From the NCBI GenBank assembly GCA_000385875.2, contig KK365182.1, positions 36,125-59,903 on the forward strand: a stretch of 23,779 bases of DNA. Direction: 5' to 3'. The notes under the pieces were generated by a model that did no database searches, was not told the origin of the DNA, and was given only the letters and a program-made list of their open reading frames with translations. The translations under genes and the position numbers were made by a program. Source of the DNA: Anncaliia algerae PRA339. Lineage: Eukaryota; Microsporidia; Tubulinosematidae. Shown piece after piece: positions 8,771 through 17,802 of this stretch. Each line of letters starts with the position of its first letter. Position 1 is the stretch's first letter.

Positions 8771-11251
8771 TTATTCTAATGATCTACAAGTGGAAGCATA
8801 TTGCAACCAAAATGGATTTTTATCTACCAACTTTTCTCTATCAAAATTTTTCATTGCATCATCAATATCAGTAAAAATAACACTCTTTCCTTGAATACCA
8901 ATGACTCCCACATAAAACTCTTTTTCTGCTATCTTTTCAGTATCAGTCTTAAAAATTAAATCCAATGCTTTGATGCCAAGCACTGTAGAATTAATCCTGT
9001 CCATTGGGCTGGGATTAGCACCCTGTTGTAAATAACCTAAAACACAATACTTTGTATCAAACAAAAAATCACTATCACATTTTAGCAATGTAGAGAAGGC
9101 ATCTGTAGAAAGTGAAGTAAATGTTTTCTCATTCCTAATTAGTAAAAGAGGTGTCCTTGCTCCATCCTTGTATTTATATCTGATTCTTTTGGCTGTGTCA
9201 CTCAAGTGTCCAATTAAATATTTTCTCTCTGGAATAAAAGCATCAAAGGCACCAGCTGCTATTCCGCCCATTAAACTTAAGAATCCACAATTTCCACCAT
9301 GTACTTCTAAAATAAAAACATTTCTCTTCATAGACATTGAACTTAACCTTAGGACTTCACAAGCCTTTGCAATGCAATTCAATGCAGTATCACATCCTAA
9401 ACTTAATTCTGTTCCTGGAACATTATTGGCTGTTGTTGAGGGAATTAAAACCAAATCAATTCTAATATTTCTTTCTTTAATAATTTTTGAGAGAATCTCT
9501 ATCATTAATAATCCTGAGGATCCACCAATCAGAATAAGAGAGGTAATATTTAATTTAAGTAAAATTTCCATGACTTTATCAGCATCATCAAAACGAGGAA
9601 CTCCTGTACCAATGGCAGAACCTCCCGAGGCAATGTGTGAAACATATTCATATTCCTTTGGTATGGTAAACTGCTCATTAAGTAATCCATCAAAACCATC
9701 CTGAAATACAATAACATCATTCCCAAGTGATTTGGCATATCTAACAACAGCATTCAATGTCGTATTCATTCCTCCAGCTCTTCCTCCACAGTGTAAAATT
9801 CCTATTTTTTTCTTAACATTTGTGGATAATTTTTTATGTCTCAGTTGTTCATACAATGCTAGTGCTCTTTTAAAATAAACATCTCTTTCTCCCATAATTT
9901 TAGGAAATTCTCCATTTTCTTGATATTTTACAATCCTTGCTTTGGAATTAAAGAAATCATCTAAAGGAGTAAATTGAAAGGAACCAGATTGGCAAGAAAC
10001 AAGCACAGGATCCTTTTCAGGCCCAGATAGCAAATATTCAGTAGCTTTAATTGCAAGCAATGTGCCACTGATTCTATCAAATGCACTTGGTGCTCCTCCT
10101 CTCTGCAAATGCCCCAATTTTAGTAACTTTACCTCAACACTTGTTTTAGTTATTAAGTGATTGACTATTTCTTGAGAAGTAATTTTGTTTTTATTTTCAT
10201 CAATGGCTCCCTCAGAAACGATCACAAATATTCCTTTCTTTCCCTTTGATCTTACCTCTTGAATAGAACTAATCATATCCTCTTTCCAATTGTTATTAGG
10301 AGCCTCGGGAATAAAAACAAAGTCAGCACCAGTGGCAAATGCAGACATCAATGCAATCCATCCACAATCTCTTCCCATTACTTCCATAACAAATATTCTG
10401 TCATGAGATATCATTGTTGTAATGACTGAGTCAACTGATTCTACTACCCTATGGAGAGCTGTGTCTGCACCAAGTGAAATATCTGTGTAAGGAATGTCAT
10501 TATCAATGCTTGCTGGTATTGCAACGAGGTTTAATGTTTTAGGAGTATCCTCAGGCAATCTTCCTTCTTTAATCAATGCTTCTACGTGTTCATGGAATTC
10601 ATTTCTTAGAATTGTTCCTCCTTGGATTGAACCGTCTCCTCCAAGGACTAACATCCCCTCAATCTTTCTCTTTGCTAAATTAAAAACTGCCTCCTTTCTT
10701 GATTCCTTCTCTCTAAATCCTTTAGACCTGGCTGAAAATAAAATTGTTCCGCCTTCATCAATGATTGAATTGGTGTTGTTCCATTCTAATAACTTAATAT
10801 TATCCTGAATCATACCTTCATAACCATAGTATATCCCATAGACATTAGCATCCCATTTAATTCCTGTTCTCACAGCTGCTCTGATTGCTGGATTCATCCC
10901 AGGAGCATCCCCTCCGGAGGTAACTACTGCAATGTTCCTTACTTTCTCTTTAGGCATAAAGGATGCTAAAATAACATTTCCATATTCATCAGTCAAATGT
11001 AATGGTATGTTATGCTTATCATTCTCACTTACTATTCCTGCATCTACTATTCTTTTAAGAATATCTATTGAGTATACATGCAGATGGATTTCTTTACCTA
11101 CACTCTTTATATGAGTAGAATCACTTGATTTGATGTGTATTCCTTCATCAGTGTAATATACATCTAATCCTAATCTTTTATATATTTCTCCTCCTTCTTC
11201 TAATTTAGGATCATCTGTTTTTAAAACAAACTCTTTAATGTTCCTTTGCAT
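8771..11251 (-). CDS. PFK: ATP-dependent 6-phosphofructokinase, eukaryotic double-domain type
   Basis: 826 residues, cytosolic. It phosphorylates fructose 6-phosphate to the 1,6-bisphosphate and is the control step of glycolysis. The N-half (about 105-410) is catalytic: TSGGDAPGMN (111-120), LGGDGS (203-208, Gly after the Asp, as in ATP rather than pyrophosphate enzymes), SIDND (248-252), MGRDCG (292-297) and LGHLQRGGAPSAFDR. The C-half (about 480-800) repeats the fold with the active site lost: GGSSG at 576-580, and TTANN where SIDND should be. That is the allosteric half known from animals and fungi. Residues 1-100 form an extra domain with a glyoxalase/VOC-like pattern, as in yeast PFK but shorter. 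Total length lies between animal (about 780) and yeast (about 960-990) subunits. No CCC motif is seen before the ATG. Confidence 0.97.
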   Translation of the reverse strand: MQRNIKEFVLKTDDPKLEEGGEIYKRLGLDVYYTDEGIHIKSSDSTHIKSVGKEIHLHVYSIDILKRIVDAGIVSENDKHNIPLHLTDEYGNVILASFMPKEKVRNIAVVTSGGDAPGMNPAIRAAVRTGIKWDANVYGIYYGYEGMIQDNIKLLEWNNTNSIIDEGGTILFSARSKGFREKESRKEAVFNLAKRKIEGMLVLGGDGSIQGGTILRNEFHEHVEALIKEGRLPEDTPKTLNLVAIPASIDNDIPYTDISLGADTALHRVVESVDSVITTMISHDRIFVMEVMGRDCGWIALMSAFATGADFVFIPEAPNNNWKEDMISSIQEVRSKGKKGIFVIVSEGAIDENKNKITSQEIVNHLITKTSVEVKLLKLGHLQRGGAPSAFDRISGTLLAIKATEYLLSGPEKDPVLVSCQSGSFQFTPLDDFFNSKARIVKYQENGEFPKIMGERDVYFKRALALYEQLRHKKLSTNVKKKIGILHCGGRAGGMNTTLNAVVRYAKSLGNDVIVFQDGFDGLLNEQFTIPKEYEYVSHIASGGSAIGTGVPRFDDADKVMEILLKLNITSLILIGGSSGLLMIEILSKIIKERNIRIDLVLIPSTTANNVPGTELSLGCDTALNCIAKACEVLRLSSMSMKRNVFILEVHGGNCGFLSLMGGIAAGAFDAFIPERKYLIGHLSDTAKRIRYKYKDGARTPLLLIRNEKTFTSLSTDAFSTLLKCDSDFLFDTKYCVLGYLQQGANPSPMDRINSTVLGIKALDLIFKTDTEKIAEKEFYVGVIGIQGKSVIFTDIDDAMKNFDREKLVDKNPFWLQYASTCRSLE

Positions 11252-12049
11252 AAATAAACAATCATATTTTTTGTAAATAAATGCTTTTTTTACAATTCTA
11301 TTGGTTCCTTTTATAAATAATTATGTAAATGTTTTGATTGTGATAGACATTTTTATTTTAATGATAATTTAAAAAATATTTTAATATGTTTTTAAAGAAT
11401 TAAATATTTTTATCATAGTAAATTATAATAATTAATATAATTTAAAAAGAAAAGATTAAAGAAAATTATTTTAATAGCATAAGTAGAATTAATCCATATT
11501 TAAACATATAATTTATAATGTATAATTGAAGAAAGAACCCAATGGGTAGCATAAGATACGTAAATAATTTTATATTTTTAATTATTTTTCTTTATAAATT
11601 TTTTATATTTAAGTACTCTCCAAAGTCACTCTAAAATTAAAACTATATAAATAGATATTTTAACAGGTATGGGAAGAAAGGTTGAAGAAAAGAATTGTAT
11701 AAACTTTAGGAAGAGTAAATTAAAAAAGAAATATATTTATAAGAATGATTTTAAATATATCACAACAATTTATATTTAATATTTAAAAATAGAATTCGTA
11801 CTAGCTCAAGAGAAATCACAAAAGGTTCAGAAAGAGAAATATTTCAATCTCAAGTAAAGAGAAAATGTATTAAAATTGTTTTCCTCAATATGTTGGCATT
11901 TGAAGGGTAGTTGAATATGTTTAATATATTATTATTTAACATTTTTTATAGAAATTTTAACTAATAAAGATATATTTAATTGACTAATTATCCCACGCAT
12001 TCTTCCCCAAAAGAAAGTATAAATAGTTGTGAAAAGTAAGAAAAAGAAT
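11252..12049. other. AT-rich spacer upstream of PFK
   Basis: Contains the presumed PFK promoter on the minus strand, with no clear motif. A short hairpin-capable stretch lies at 11538-11548 (acccaatgggt). From about 11,800 onward the composition becomes less extreme, leading into the decayed gene copies at 12,050. Confidence 0.5.
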
Positions 12050-12312
12050 ATGCTACAAAAAAACAATAATAAATATTCTGTCAGGGAATACTTTGTAAAA
12101 AATAAAATATTACCCTAAAGAATTCGACTTCAAGCCTCCAGACACGAACATTAATGTGAAGAAAAAACTTCTTCATATTAGTGACCTAAGAAATGAAGAA
12201 ATAGATAGTTGTTTAAATAGACTTTATGAAAGTAAGGAATTGTTCTTATGAAATAAGTTGGATCGACAGATACGCCGATTGGTCGAAATCAAGAAGACAT
12301 ATGGGGAATGAA
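12050..12312 (+). pseudogene. Decayed unidentified gene, copy 1 (cut by assembly gap)
   Basis: A frame starting MLQKNNNKYSVREYF at 12050 ends at TAA 12116-12118. From 12102 the next frame over continues in convincing protein-like sequence (YYPKEFDFKPPD, then LHISDLRNEEIDSCLNRL) as far as an in-frame TGA at 12249-12251, after which NKLDRQIRRLVEIKKTY follows in the same frame. A single frame change and one TGA therefore separate it from a continuous gene. The TGA sits where Trp (TGG) would be a one-base change. The last bases before the N run carry a 1-nt deletion relative to copy 2. I do not recognise the family. Confidence 0.5.
12101..12312 (+). repeat. Direct repeat left of the gap
   Basis: 212 bp that recur at 12413-12625. 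The only differences seen are two substitutions (gaag against gtag; gaaatc against gaaatt) and one inserted base near the end (atatggggaatg against atataggggaatg). Confidence 0.95.
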
Positions 12313-12412
12313 NNNNNNNNNNNNNNNNNNNNNNNNNNNNNNNNNNNNNNNNNNNNNNNNNNNNNNNNNNNNNNNNNNNNNNNNNNNNNNNNNNNNNNNN
12401 NNNNNNNNNNNN
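12313..12412. other. Assembly gap of 100 N
   Basis: Exactly 100 N, which is a conventional placeholder for a gap of unknown size. Both sides carry the same 212-bp sequence, so the true structure here is uncertain. It could be a longer tandem array, a false join of two alleles or contig ends, or a genuine two-copy repeat. Confidence 0.98.
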
Positions 12413-12674
12413 AATAAAATATTACCCTAAAGAATTCGACTTCAAGCCTCCAGACACGAACATTAATGTGAAGAAAAAACTTCTTCATATTAGTGACCTA
12501 AGAAATGTAGAAATAGATAGTTGTTTAAATAGACTTTATGAAAGTAAGGAATTGTTCTTATGAAATAAGTTGGATCGACAGATACGCCGATTGGTCGAAA
12601 TTAAGAAGACATATAGGGGAATGAAGATTTTAAAGAAAAGGAGATCAAAGGCTGATGGTGATTTAAGTGAATGA
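12413..12674 (+). pseudogene. Decayed unidentified gene, copy 2
   Basis: The repeat of 12101-12312 continues past the end of copy 1. From 12414 one frame runs 87 codons to a TGA at 12672-12674, interrupted only by the TGA at 12561-12563, which sits at the same place as in copy 1. The C-terminal part is basic (RGMKILKKRRSKADGDLSE), as in a nucleic-acid-binding or nuclear protein, but this is weak evidence. An identical premature TGA in both copies means that the break predates the duplication, that the two copies are the same locus read twice, or, less likely, that the TGA is read through. Confidence 0.5.
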
Positions 12675-12923
12675 GAAAGCTTAACTAAAAACCTTTTAAA
12701 TATATAATATCATTTCTAAATAGTACTTTTAATAGTATATTTAATGTCTCGCGGTGAAACCTGAAGAGACCCAACCGAGTGGAAAAGAATCAACATATGT
12801 ATTTAAATATATTTAAATGATTATATATTAGTCTTGGCATTTTAATAAAGGTTATGTTAAATATAGAAAAAATATTATCATATCAAATATTTATTTAGTC
12901 TTTTTTAAAGCAATTTTTTATAA

Positions 12924-13028
12924 ATGACTTCATTTAATAGTGCCTATGACAATAACAAACAAGCATCGGAACAAGAATTGACTAATACATCAAGCTTCAA
13001 TGTGAAAAATCATTCAGGTAAACTTTAA
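12924..13028 (+). CDS. Small 34-codon frame, possible gene fragment
   Basis: Reads MTSFNSAYDNNKQASEQE and continues with Asn/Ser/Thr-rich composition to a TAA at 13026-13028. The codon content is much more protein-like than the surrounding AT-rich DNA. Just before the stop, the sequence cattcaGGTAAAC could be a 5' splice site, in which case this would be a first exon. No branch point or acceptor could be paired with it. More likely it is the N-terminal remnant of a lost gene. Confidence 0.25.
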   Translation: MTSFNSAYDNNKQASEQELTNTSSFNVKNHSGKL

Positions 13029-13039
13029 TTTGTAATATC

Positions 13040-14020
13040 TATCATTTTCTTATGGATGGAGCTTCCCCGAAAACCTCGACAATATAAACTAAAGAAATAT
13101 TTCATAAGCTTTATATGATTAATGCATTGTTCTTTCCATTTTGTTTTTTTTCTGGGTCGGATTGGAGTCTTACAAAATTTTGGGCAAAAAATGCTCCTAA
13201 ATTAATTTCCCATAGTTTTCCGCCATGGATAAGAAAAAAAAACATAGATGATATCTATATAAAACTTTGCTATCAGACGACCAATGAATTCAGATTATAT
13301 TATTCTTAAGGGTGAAATCGACAGTTAGATGGCACAAGCATAATGGATGTTTGCCATCAACTTTGGTGAAAATGAATAAAAACTGCAGCAATGTATCCCT
13401 TTCTCATAATTGTGGCAACACCGTCCATTGACGCTAAGTAGTAGTAAAAAATGTTATTTGAAGGAGATATTATAAGCCAACCCAAGGCTGTAAACAAAAA
13501 AATGTCTATAGAAGTTTCTAAAAATTAAAAATTCTATCTGTCACTAAACCATATAGATCATATGAATAAATTGAACCTTCGCCCATTTCCAAGCCTTATT
13601 TCAAAAATATGATTTAAATTTGGTACATTCTCTCACATGAAAGGGTAAATTTTCATCACGAAATCCTAAAGAAAAGAATCTCTAGTAACAAAACAAAGAA
13701 AAAATAGAATATAGCAACTGCAAATTTCTGTATAGAAGAATCTTCGTATGGAAATTAATCACGAATCAATATAAAGCTCATTAACATGATATTATTAATG
13801 TAGTAATTCAATGGTACTTCTTAAAATAAGGCGTGGGAAAGATATATCATTTTGTTGAATCTTTCTGATAGATTTTTCTATTCCAGCAACTCTAATTGGT
13901 TTAAATTGTTTGTATATAACATAACAAGGACCTTAAACACACAGGAAGATTAACTTGATCGTTTTTAGGAAAAAGTATCGTGGAAAACTAGAAATGACTA
14001 TCTCAATATCATGATATGAA
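13040..14020 (-). pseudogene. Protein-like debris of a lost gene, probably multi-pass membrane protein
   Basis: Separate minus-strand pieces in shifting frames look coding. In order along that strand: DIEIVISSFPRYFFLK and GPCYVIYKQFKPIRVAGIEK (about 14,013 to 13,800), FAVAIFYFFFVLLLEILFF (about 13,730 to 13,680), SNNIFYYYLASMDGVATIMR (about 13,480 to 13,400), IDIIYVFFLIHGGKLWEINL (about 13,255 to 13,195) and NISLVYIVEVFGEAPSIRK (about 13,105 to 13,047). Stops and frameshifts separate them. Hydrophobic blocks suggest a transporter. Some plus-strand frames here also look open (for example 13115-13309 and 13307-13432), so the strand is not certain. I cannot name the family. Confidence 0.35.
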
Positions 14021-15124
14021 TCCAAGTAAAAATATATGAGCCATTTTAAAAGATGCTAAAATATATTACTGGAACTAAATGTGTATGGAAGTCATTTCAA
14101 AGATGACTGAGCTTTAAAAAATGAACTATGTTTTTATCGAGTCAAAAGAAATTACATTAATTATGGAATAAAGTTTCGGTAGTTTATTTTACAACCATTT
14201 GAAACTAAGATAAAAAAGTATTTTTTTATAGGGTGAATGTAAAGTTTTTACTCCATAATTAATCAGTGTTTTTTTATTTTTTTAGACAAAAAAATTTATA
14301 CAAAATTACTTTTTTGTGAATATTCTTGATTTTTTCCCTTATTACGTCTTTTTCTTAACGAAATGTATTTGAAAAATTAATGTGATTATTATAAAAGGGA
14401 CTATAATCTTGAAAAGTAATAGATTTTTTAAAATGGAATTTAATAATTTCTGCAATTTTAATAAAGATGACCATTTTATATTGATTATATGGGAAAAAAT
14501 GAATAGAAAATATTTAAATTCCTTTTAAAATGTAATGCATTTTTTTTCAATGATAATTAAACATTTGAATGAGTAAAATTGAATATGTAATAATTTTTGT
14601 AGGGATTCGATATAAAAAACATGTATTTTTTTACCAAAAGAACATTCATGGAATTAATTTTACTTTGTAAGAGTATTATATGAATAAGATTTTAAAAATT
14701 TGTAGCATATGGTTTTGAAGAGGCAATGTTTATGCATCAAAAAATATAAAATAAATTACATTTTTTAACATACTGAGAGATTAAAAAAACAAATTCTTTT
14801 TATTTAAAGTGGAAAATAATATGCTTGTTAATTACAATATTTCTTATATGCTTTTTTACCAAAAGAACAAAAAGATTTTAACATACAGGAATAAAGTTTT
14901 GATGAGCAAGAGAGTATTTATATTCTTAAAATGAATTTTATAGTTCTTCATAAATACATTTAAATTGCAAAAGTAAGCAAACATAACCTATTTTTAAATA
15001 AAAAATTTTTATAAATTACATTTGATAAGAGAATTTTATTTTTCTTTAAGACCTTTGTTTATTTTATAAATTATATTAAAATTATTAATAAATTCTTTTT
15101 TAACTTATTTAATGAATTTAAGTA
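14021..15124. other. AT-rich spacer with a weak internal repeat
   Basis: No gene seen. A 17-bp string (ttttttaccaaaagaac) occurs at 14627-14643 and again at 14852-14868, with scraps of similarity on each side, suggesting an old duplication of about 225 bp or a short dispersed element. The last 150 bp before cytochrome b5 are T/A runs. Confidence 0.4.
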
Positions 15125-15409
15125 ATGTTGCTGTTTAGTTGGTTTAAAAGAATACCAAAGGAACGAAAAATAATTAAAATGGATAAAAAAGAAGTAGAGA
15201 AACACAATGTTTTAGATGATTGTTGGGTTATTATTGAAAATAATGTTTATGATGTAACAGAGTTTATTGAGTATCATCCATGTGGAAGAAATATATTTTT
15301 AAATTATGGTGGTAAAGATGTTACTGAAATATTTAATAGAGTACATCCTTATGTTTCTTACAAAGAATTATTAAAGTATGAGCAAGTAGGATATTTAGAA
15401 AATGAATAA
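15125..15409 (+). CDS. Cytochrome b5-like haem protein
   Basis: 94 residues and essentially one cytochrome b5 domain. VEKHNVLDDCWVIIENNVYD and VTEFIEYHPCGRNIFL lead to haem ligand His51 (HPCG, where most members have HPGG), then YGGKDVTEIF and the second ligand His74 in NRVHPYVSYKELL. The closing EQVGYLENE is typical. The VHPYVSYKELL...VG ending resembles the Ncb5or/Irc21 branch more than the membrane-bound microsomal form. There is no C-terminal membrane anchor and no reductase domain, so it should be soluble and needs a partner reductase not seen here. An in-frame TAA at 15119 limits the upstream extent. Met19 (ATG at 15179), directly before the domain, is an alternative start. Haem would probably come from the host if the organism is microsporidian. 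Confidence 0.92.
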   Translation: MLLFSWFKRIPKERKIIKMDKKEVEKHNVLDDCWVIIENNVYDVTEFIEYHPCGRNIFLNYGGKDVTEIFNRVHPYVSYKELLKYEQVGYLENE

Positions 15410-16206
15410 TAATTTAAAAAGTAAAGAACATTTGTTATTAATAAAATTTATTTACATATTTTTTAATTAATTAAATAATTTATTTAAATTTTAATAAATT
15501 TACTAAATAAAAAATCAATTATTTAATAATAAAAGGTTAATGGAAATTTAATCTTTTTAATAATTTTAAGTAATAAGATAATTTAAGAAATATCTTAAAT
15601 TTTGCATTTTAAATAAATAATAAACATTATATAATATTTTTTAACAAATCTATTAACTTCCCCTGGTTTTCAACCCATAAGGAAATACGTAATGTGTTTG
15701 AGTCTTTTTTATAAAAATAGTATGCTGAGAAATGATTGAATAAGAACCAATAAAAGTTGAAAATATAAAGAACAAGAGTTAAATAAATTAAACAAAAATT
15801 CTTTTATGCAATAGTAAAAAATATTAATTTACATTGAATTTATAATGTAAAATATAATAATTTAATTGTATTTTTAAAAACTAAATTAATAAAATTATTT
15901 TATAACTTGGATTTAATTTTACGATGATTTACTCTAAAATAGCATAAAAAAATATTTAATTGTTAGGAATAAGTTTTTTACAATAAAATTTATGAAATAT
16001 CTTCTTATTAGTATTTTATTTTCAAATACTTCTTCTCCAATTCATTTATAAAACTTTTAATTAATTTTTATTTGAATTATATTTAAAATAGTCCTAAAAT
16101 TCTTAGAGTTTATTTTCATAAATAAATTATGTAAACTTTAGCATAAGATGTGTAACAAATTGGAATAAAGATGCATAAAATAAAATTTAACTATTTTAAT
16201 TAATAA
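15410..16206. other. Convergent spacer, nothing seen
   Basis: About 800 bp of AT-rich DNA between the 3' ends of cytochrome b5 and the deubiquitinase. No frame, repeat or RNA structure was recognised. A short less AT-rich patch at about 15,656-15,700 (tcccctggttttcaaccc) has no coding frame. Confidence 0.55.
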
Positions 16207-17802
16207 TTATTTATAAAGAACAATATATGCATTCTTAAAGGAATCTACATTACCTTCTTTAACTTCATCATCATCTAAAACTAAAATATTTTCTTCTCTT
16301 CTTACAAAAATATAATGTCCTGAAGCAATTGTTTCTCCTTTATGACAAATAGCACCTTTTAAATCAAAATAATTATTTTCTCTTAAAAATATATCATCCT
16401 TTAACAGTCTTTGTGTTGCTTTATCTACATCATTATCCTCCAATATCATAGCATTTCTTATTTTATCTTTATCATACAAAAGTATTTCCTTCTCTTCAGG
16501 AATGGTTTTATAATAAGTAGAATCTGTTAATGTTATTTCATTATCACAAATAACTGTATCTGTATTCTTTACACCATTGTATAACCATCTTCTAACAACT
16601 AATACCAAATACTTAGGAAGTATTCTGATATAAGTTTTCTTAATTTGTTTTTTATTACAAACACAAGAGACTATTTCTGGCTCTAAAGAATCAACCAATG
16701 ATGTACTTATTTTTTCCTTACAAGGTATTAGCAGAAAGAATGATTCTTCTCTTCTCTTTGACGGTAGACACTCTTCTTTTCCGCAATCAGTACATTCACA
16801 TTCACTTGTTATGATTGTTTCTAAGTCCATTTCTTTTAAATTTAAGTGATTCTTTAAATAATTCCAAAAGAATATAAAAAATTCAAATGCATCCTGTTGG
16901 TAATGTCTTTCAAATATAACAAAATCCTTTTCTTTATAAATTAAATCTATAAATTCATTGATAGGAGTTTCCTTTCTGTTATTCAAAGCAACCAATAAAC
17001 GTACACTTTGACAAACTAAACATTCTAAAGGTAGTTTATTACATTGTACAAAGTGTTCCTCTAAATTTAGCCCTTCTGTGACCATAGCAAGTAACTGCAT
17101 CACTGAAGAAATAAAACAAGTGTTACCTAAGTTTCTTATTCCAACTAAATTTAAACCTATTTCTGATGATTCTGTAGAAGTTTCTTCATAAGATATTTTA
17201 TTAACCTCACACTCTTCATTAGTTTCATTGTTTAATTTTTTGTTTATGTGATATTCTTTTTCTAAATGTACCTTCTGATTGTTAAAGGTAAAATTTACTC
17301 TTGTATCAGCATTAAATTTAACAAATTTATCACAATCATAGCAGAAAGCTTCCTTTGCCATGTTTACACTTACAAAGTGCTCATTTTGGAATGAATGCTT
17401 CAATGCATGTCCATTGCCTTTAGACCCGTACTGTTCTCTGGCACATCCAGTAAATCCACACTGTAAACAACAGTACAAATCCTCATCAACATCACACATT
17501 TCACACTTATTAAGAAAATTGATTTTATTTGAAGGTATTTTTTTGATGTGTTTACATTCATTTAAAGAGGAGTTAACGTGTTGTGCAATCAATGCACATT
17601 CTTGTTCTGCTAAGGTTTCTGAATATACCTTTACCTCTTCTCCTTTAACTAGAAAAAAAGAAGGCTTGTGAGAAGCAATGAAGTGGTAGTTGGTATGATT
17701 AGGACAGACTGTTGATCCACAATCACATATTGTCAACTGTTCTGGAAGAGTATTGTGACAATAATTGCATGTAAATTTGAATGATAATGGAAGATCCTGC
17801 AT
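16207..17802 (-). CDS. UBP14: Ubiquitin carboxyl-terminal hydrolase, Ubp14/USP5 (isopeptidase T) type
   Basis: 531 residues. Members disassemble free ubiquitin chains, keeping the proteasome clear and ubiquitin recycled. An N-terminal Cys/His cluster (C12, C15, C26, C28, C33, H36) resembles the variant zinc finger of USP5. Next is a full ZnF-UBP finger (C83, H85, C100, C103, C112, C115, C120, H132, H136, H142) with the GNGHALKH signature that reads the free ubiquitin tail. The peptidase has Cys box GIRNLGNTCF (Cys229), QQDAFEF (302-308), LPKYLVLVVRR, and His box IASGHYIF (His496) with acidic LDDDEV after it. A UBA-like helix pair (about 448-468, ILEDNDVDKATQRLL) lies between the boxes, as in USP5 and Ubp14. 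Only one is evident instead of two, and the protein is far shorter than the usual 780-860. All catalytic residues are present. Confidence 0.94.
   Translation of the reverse strand: MQDLPLSFKFTCNYCHNTLPEQLTICDCGSTVCPNHTNYHFIASHKPSFFLVKGEEVKVYSETLAEQECALIAQHVNSSLNECKHIKKIPSNKINFLNKCEMCDVDEDLYCCLQCGFTGCAREQYGSKGNGHALKHSFQNEHFVSVNMAKEAFCYDCDKFVKFNADTRVNFTFNNQKVHLEKEYHINKKLNNETNEECEVNKISYEETSTESSEIGLNLVGIRNLGNTCFISSVMQLLAMVTEGLNLEEHFVQCNKLPLECLVCQSVRLLVALNNRKETPINEFIDLIYKEKDFVIFERHYQQDAFEFFIFFWNYLKNHLNLKEMDLETIITSECECTDCGKEECLPSKRREESFFLLIPCKEKISTSLVDSLEPEIVSCVCNKKQIKKTYIRILPKYLVLVVRRWLYNGVKNTDTVICDNEITLTDSTYYKTIPEEKEILLYDKDKIRNAMILEDNDVDKATQRLLKDDIFLRENNYFDLKGAICHKGETIASGHYIFVRREENILVLDDDEVKEGNVDSFKNAYIVLYK

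Noticed and set aside
9168-9704. Plus-strand open frames of up to 178 codons inside 8771-11251
   Set aside because: They lie antisense to the well-conserved PFK gene and have no recognisable motifs, so they are shadows of it. The same applies to 10494-10808 and 10932-11114.
12226-12488. Open frames running across the N block on both strands
   Set aside because: The N positions translate as unknown residues, so the apparent frames are artefacts of the gap.
12745-12790. Possible rRNA or tRNA fragment (tctcgcggtgaaacctgaagag...)
   Set aside because: The GC-richer patch resembles rRNA wording, but no cloverleaf or conserved rRNA block could be fitted. It may be more coding debris.
17360-17671. 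103-codon plus-strand frame with several Cys
   Set aside because: It is antisense to the zinc-finger part of the deubiquitinase. The Cys arise from the complementary reading of that region.
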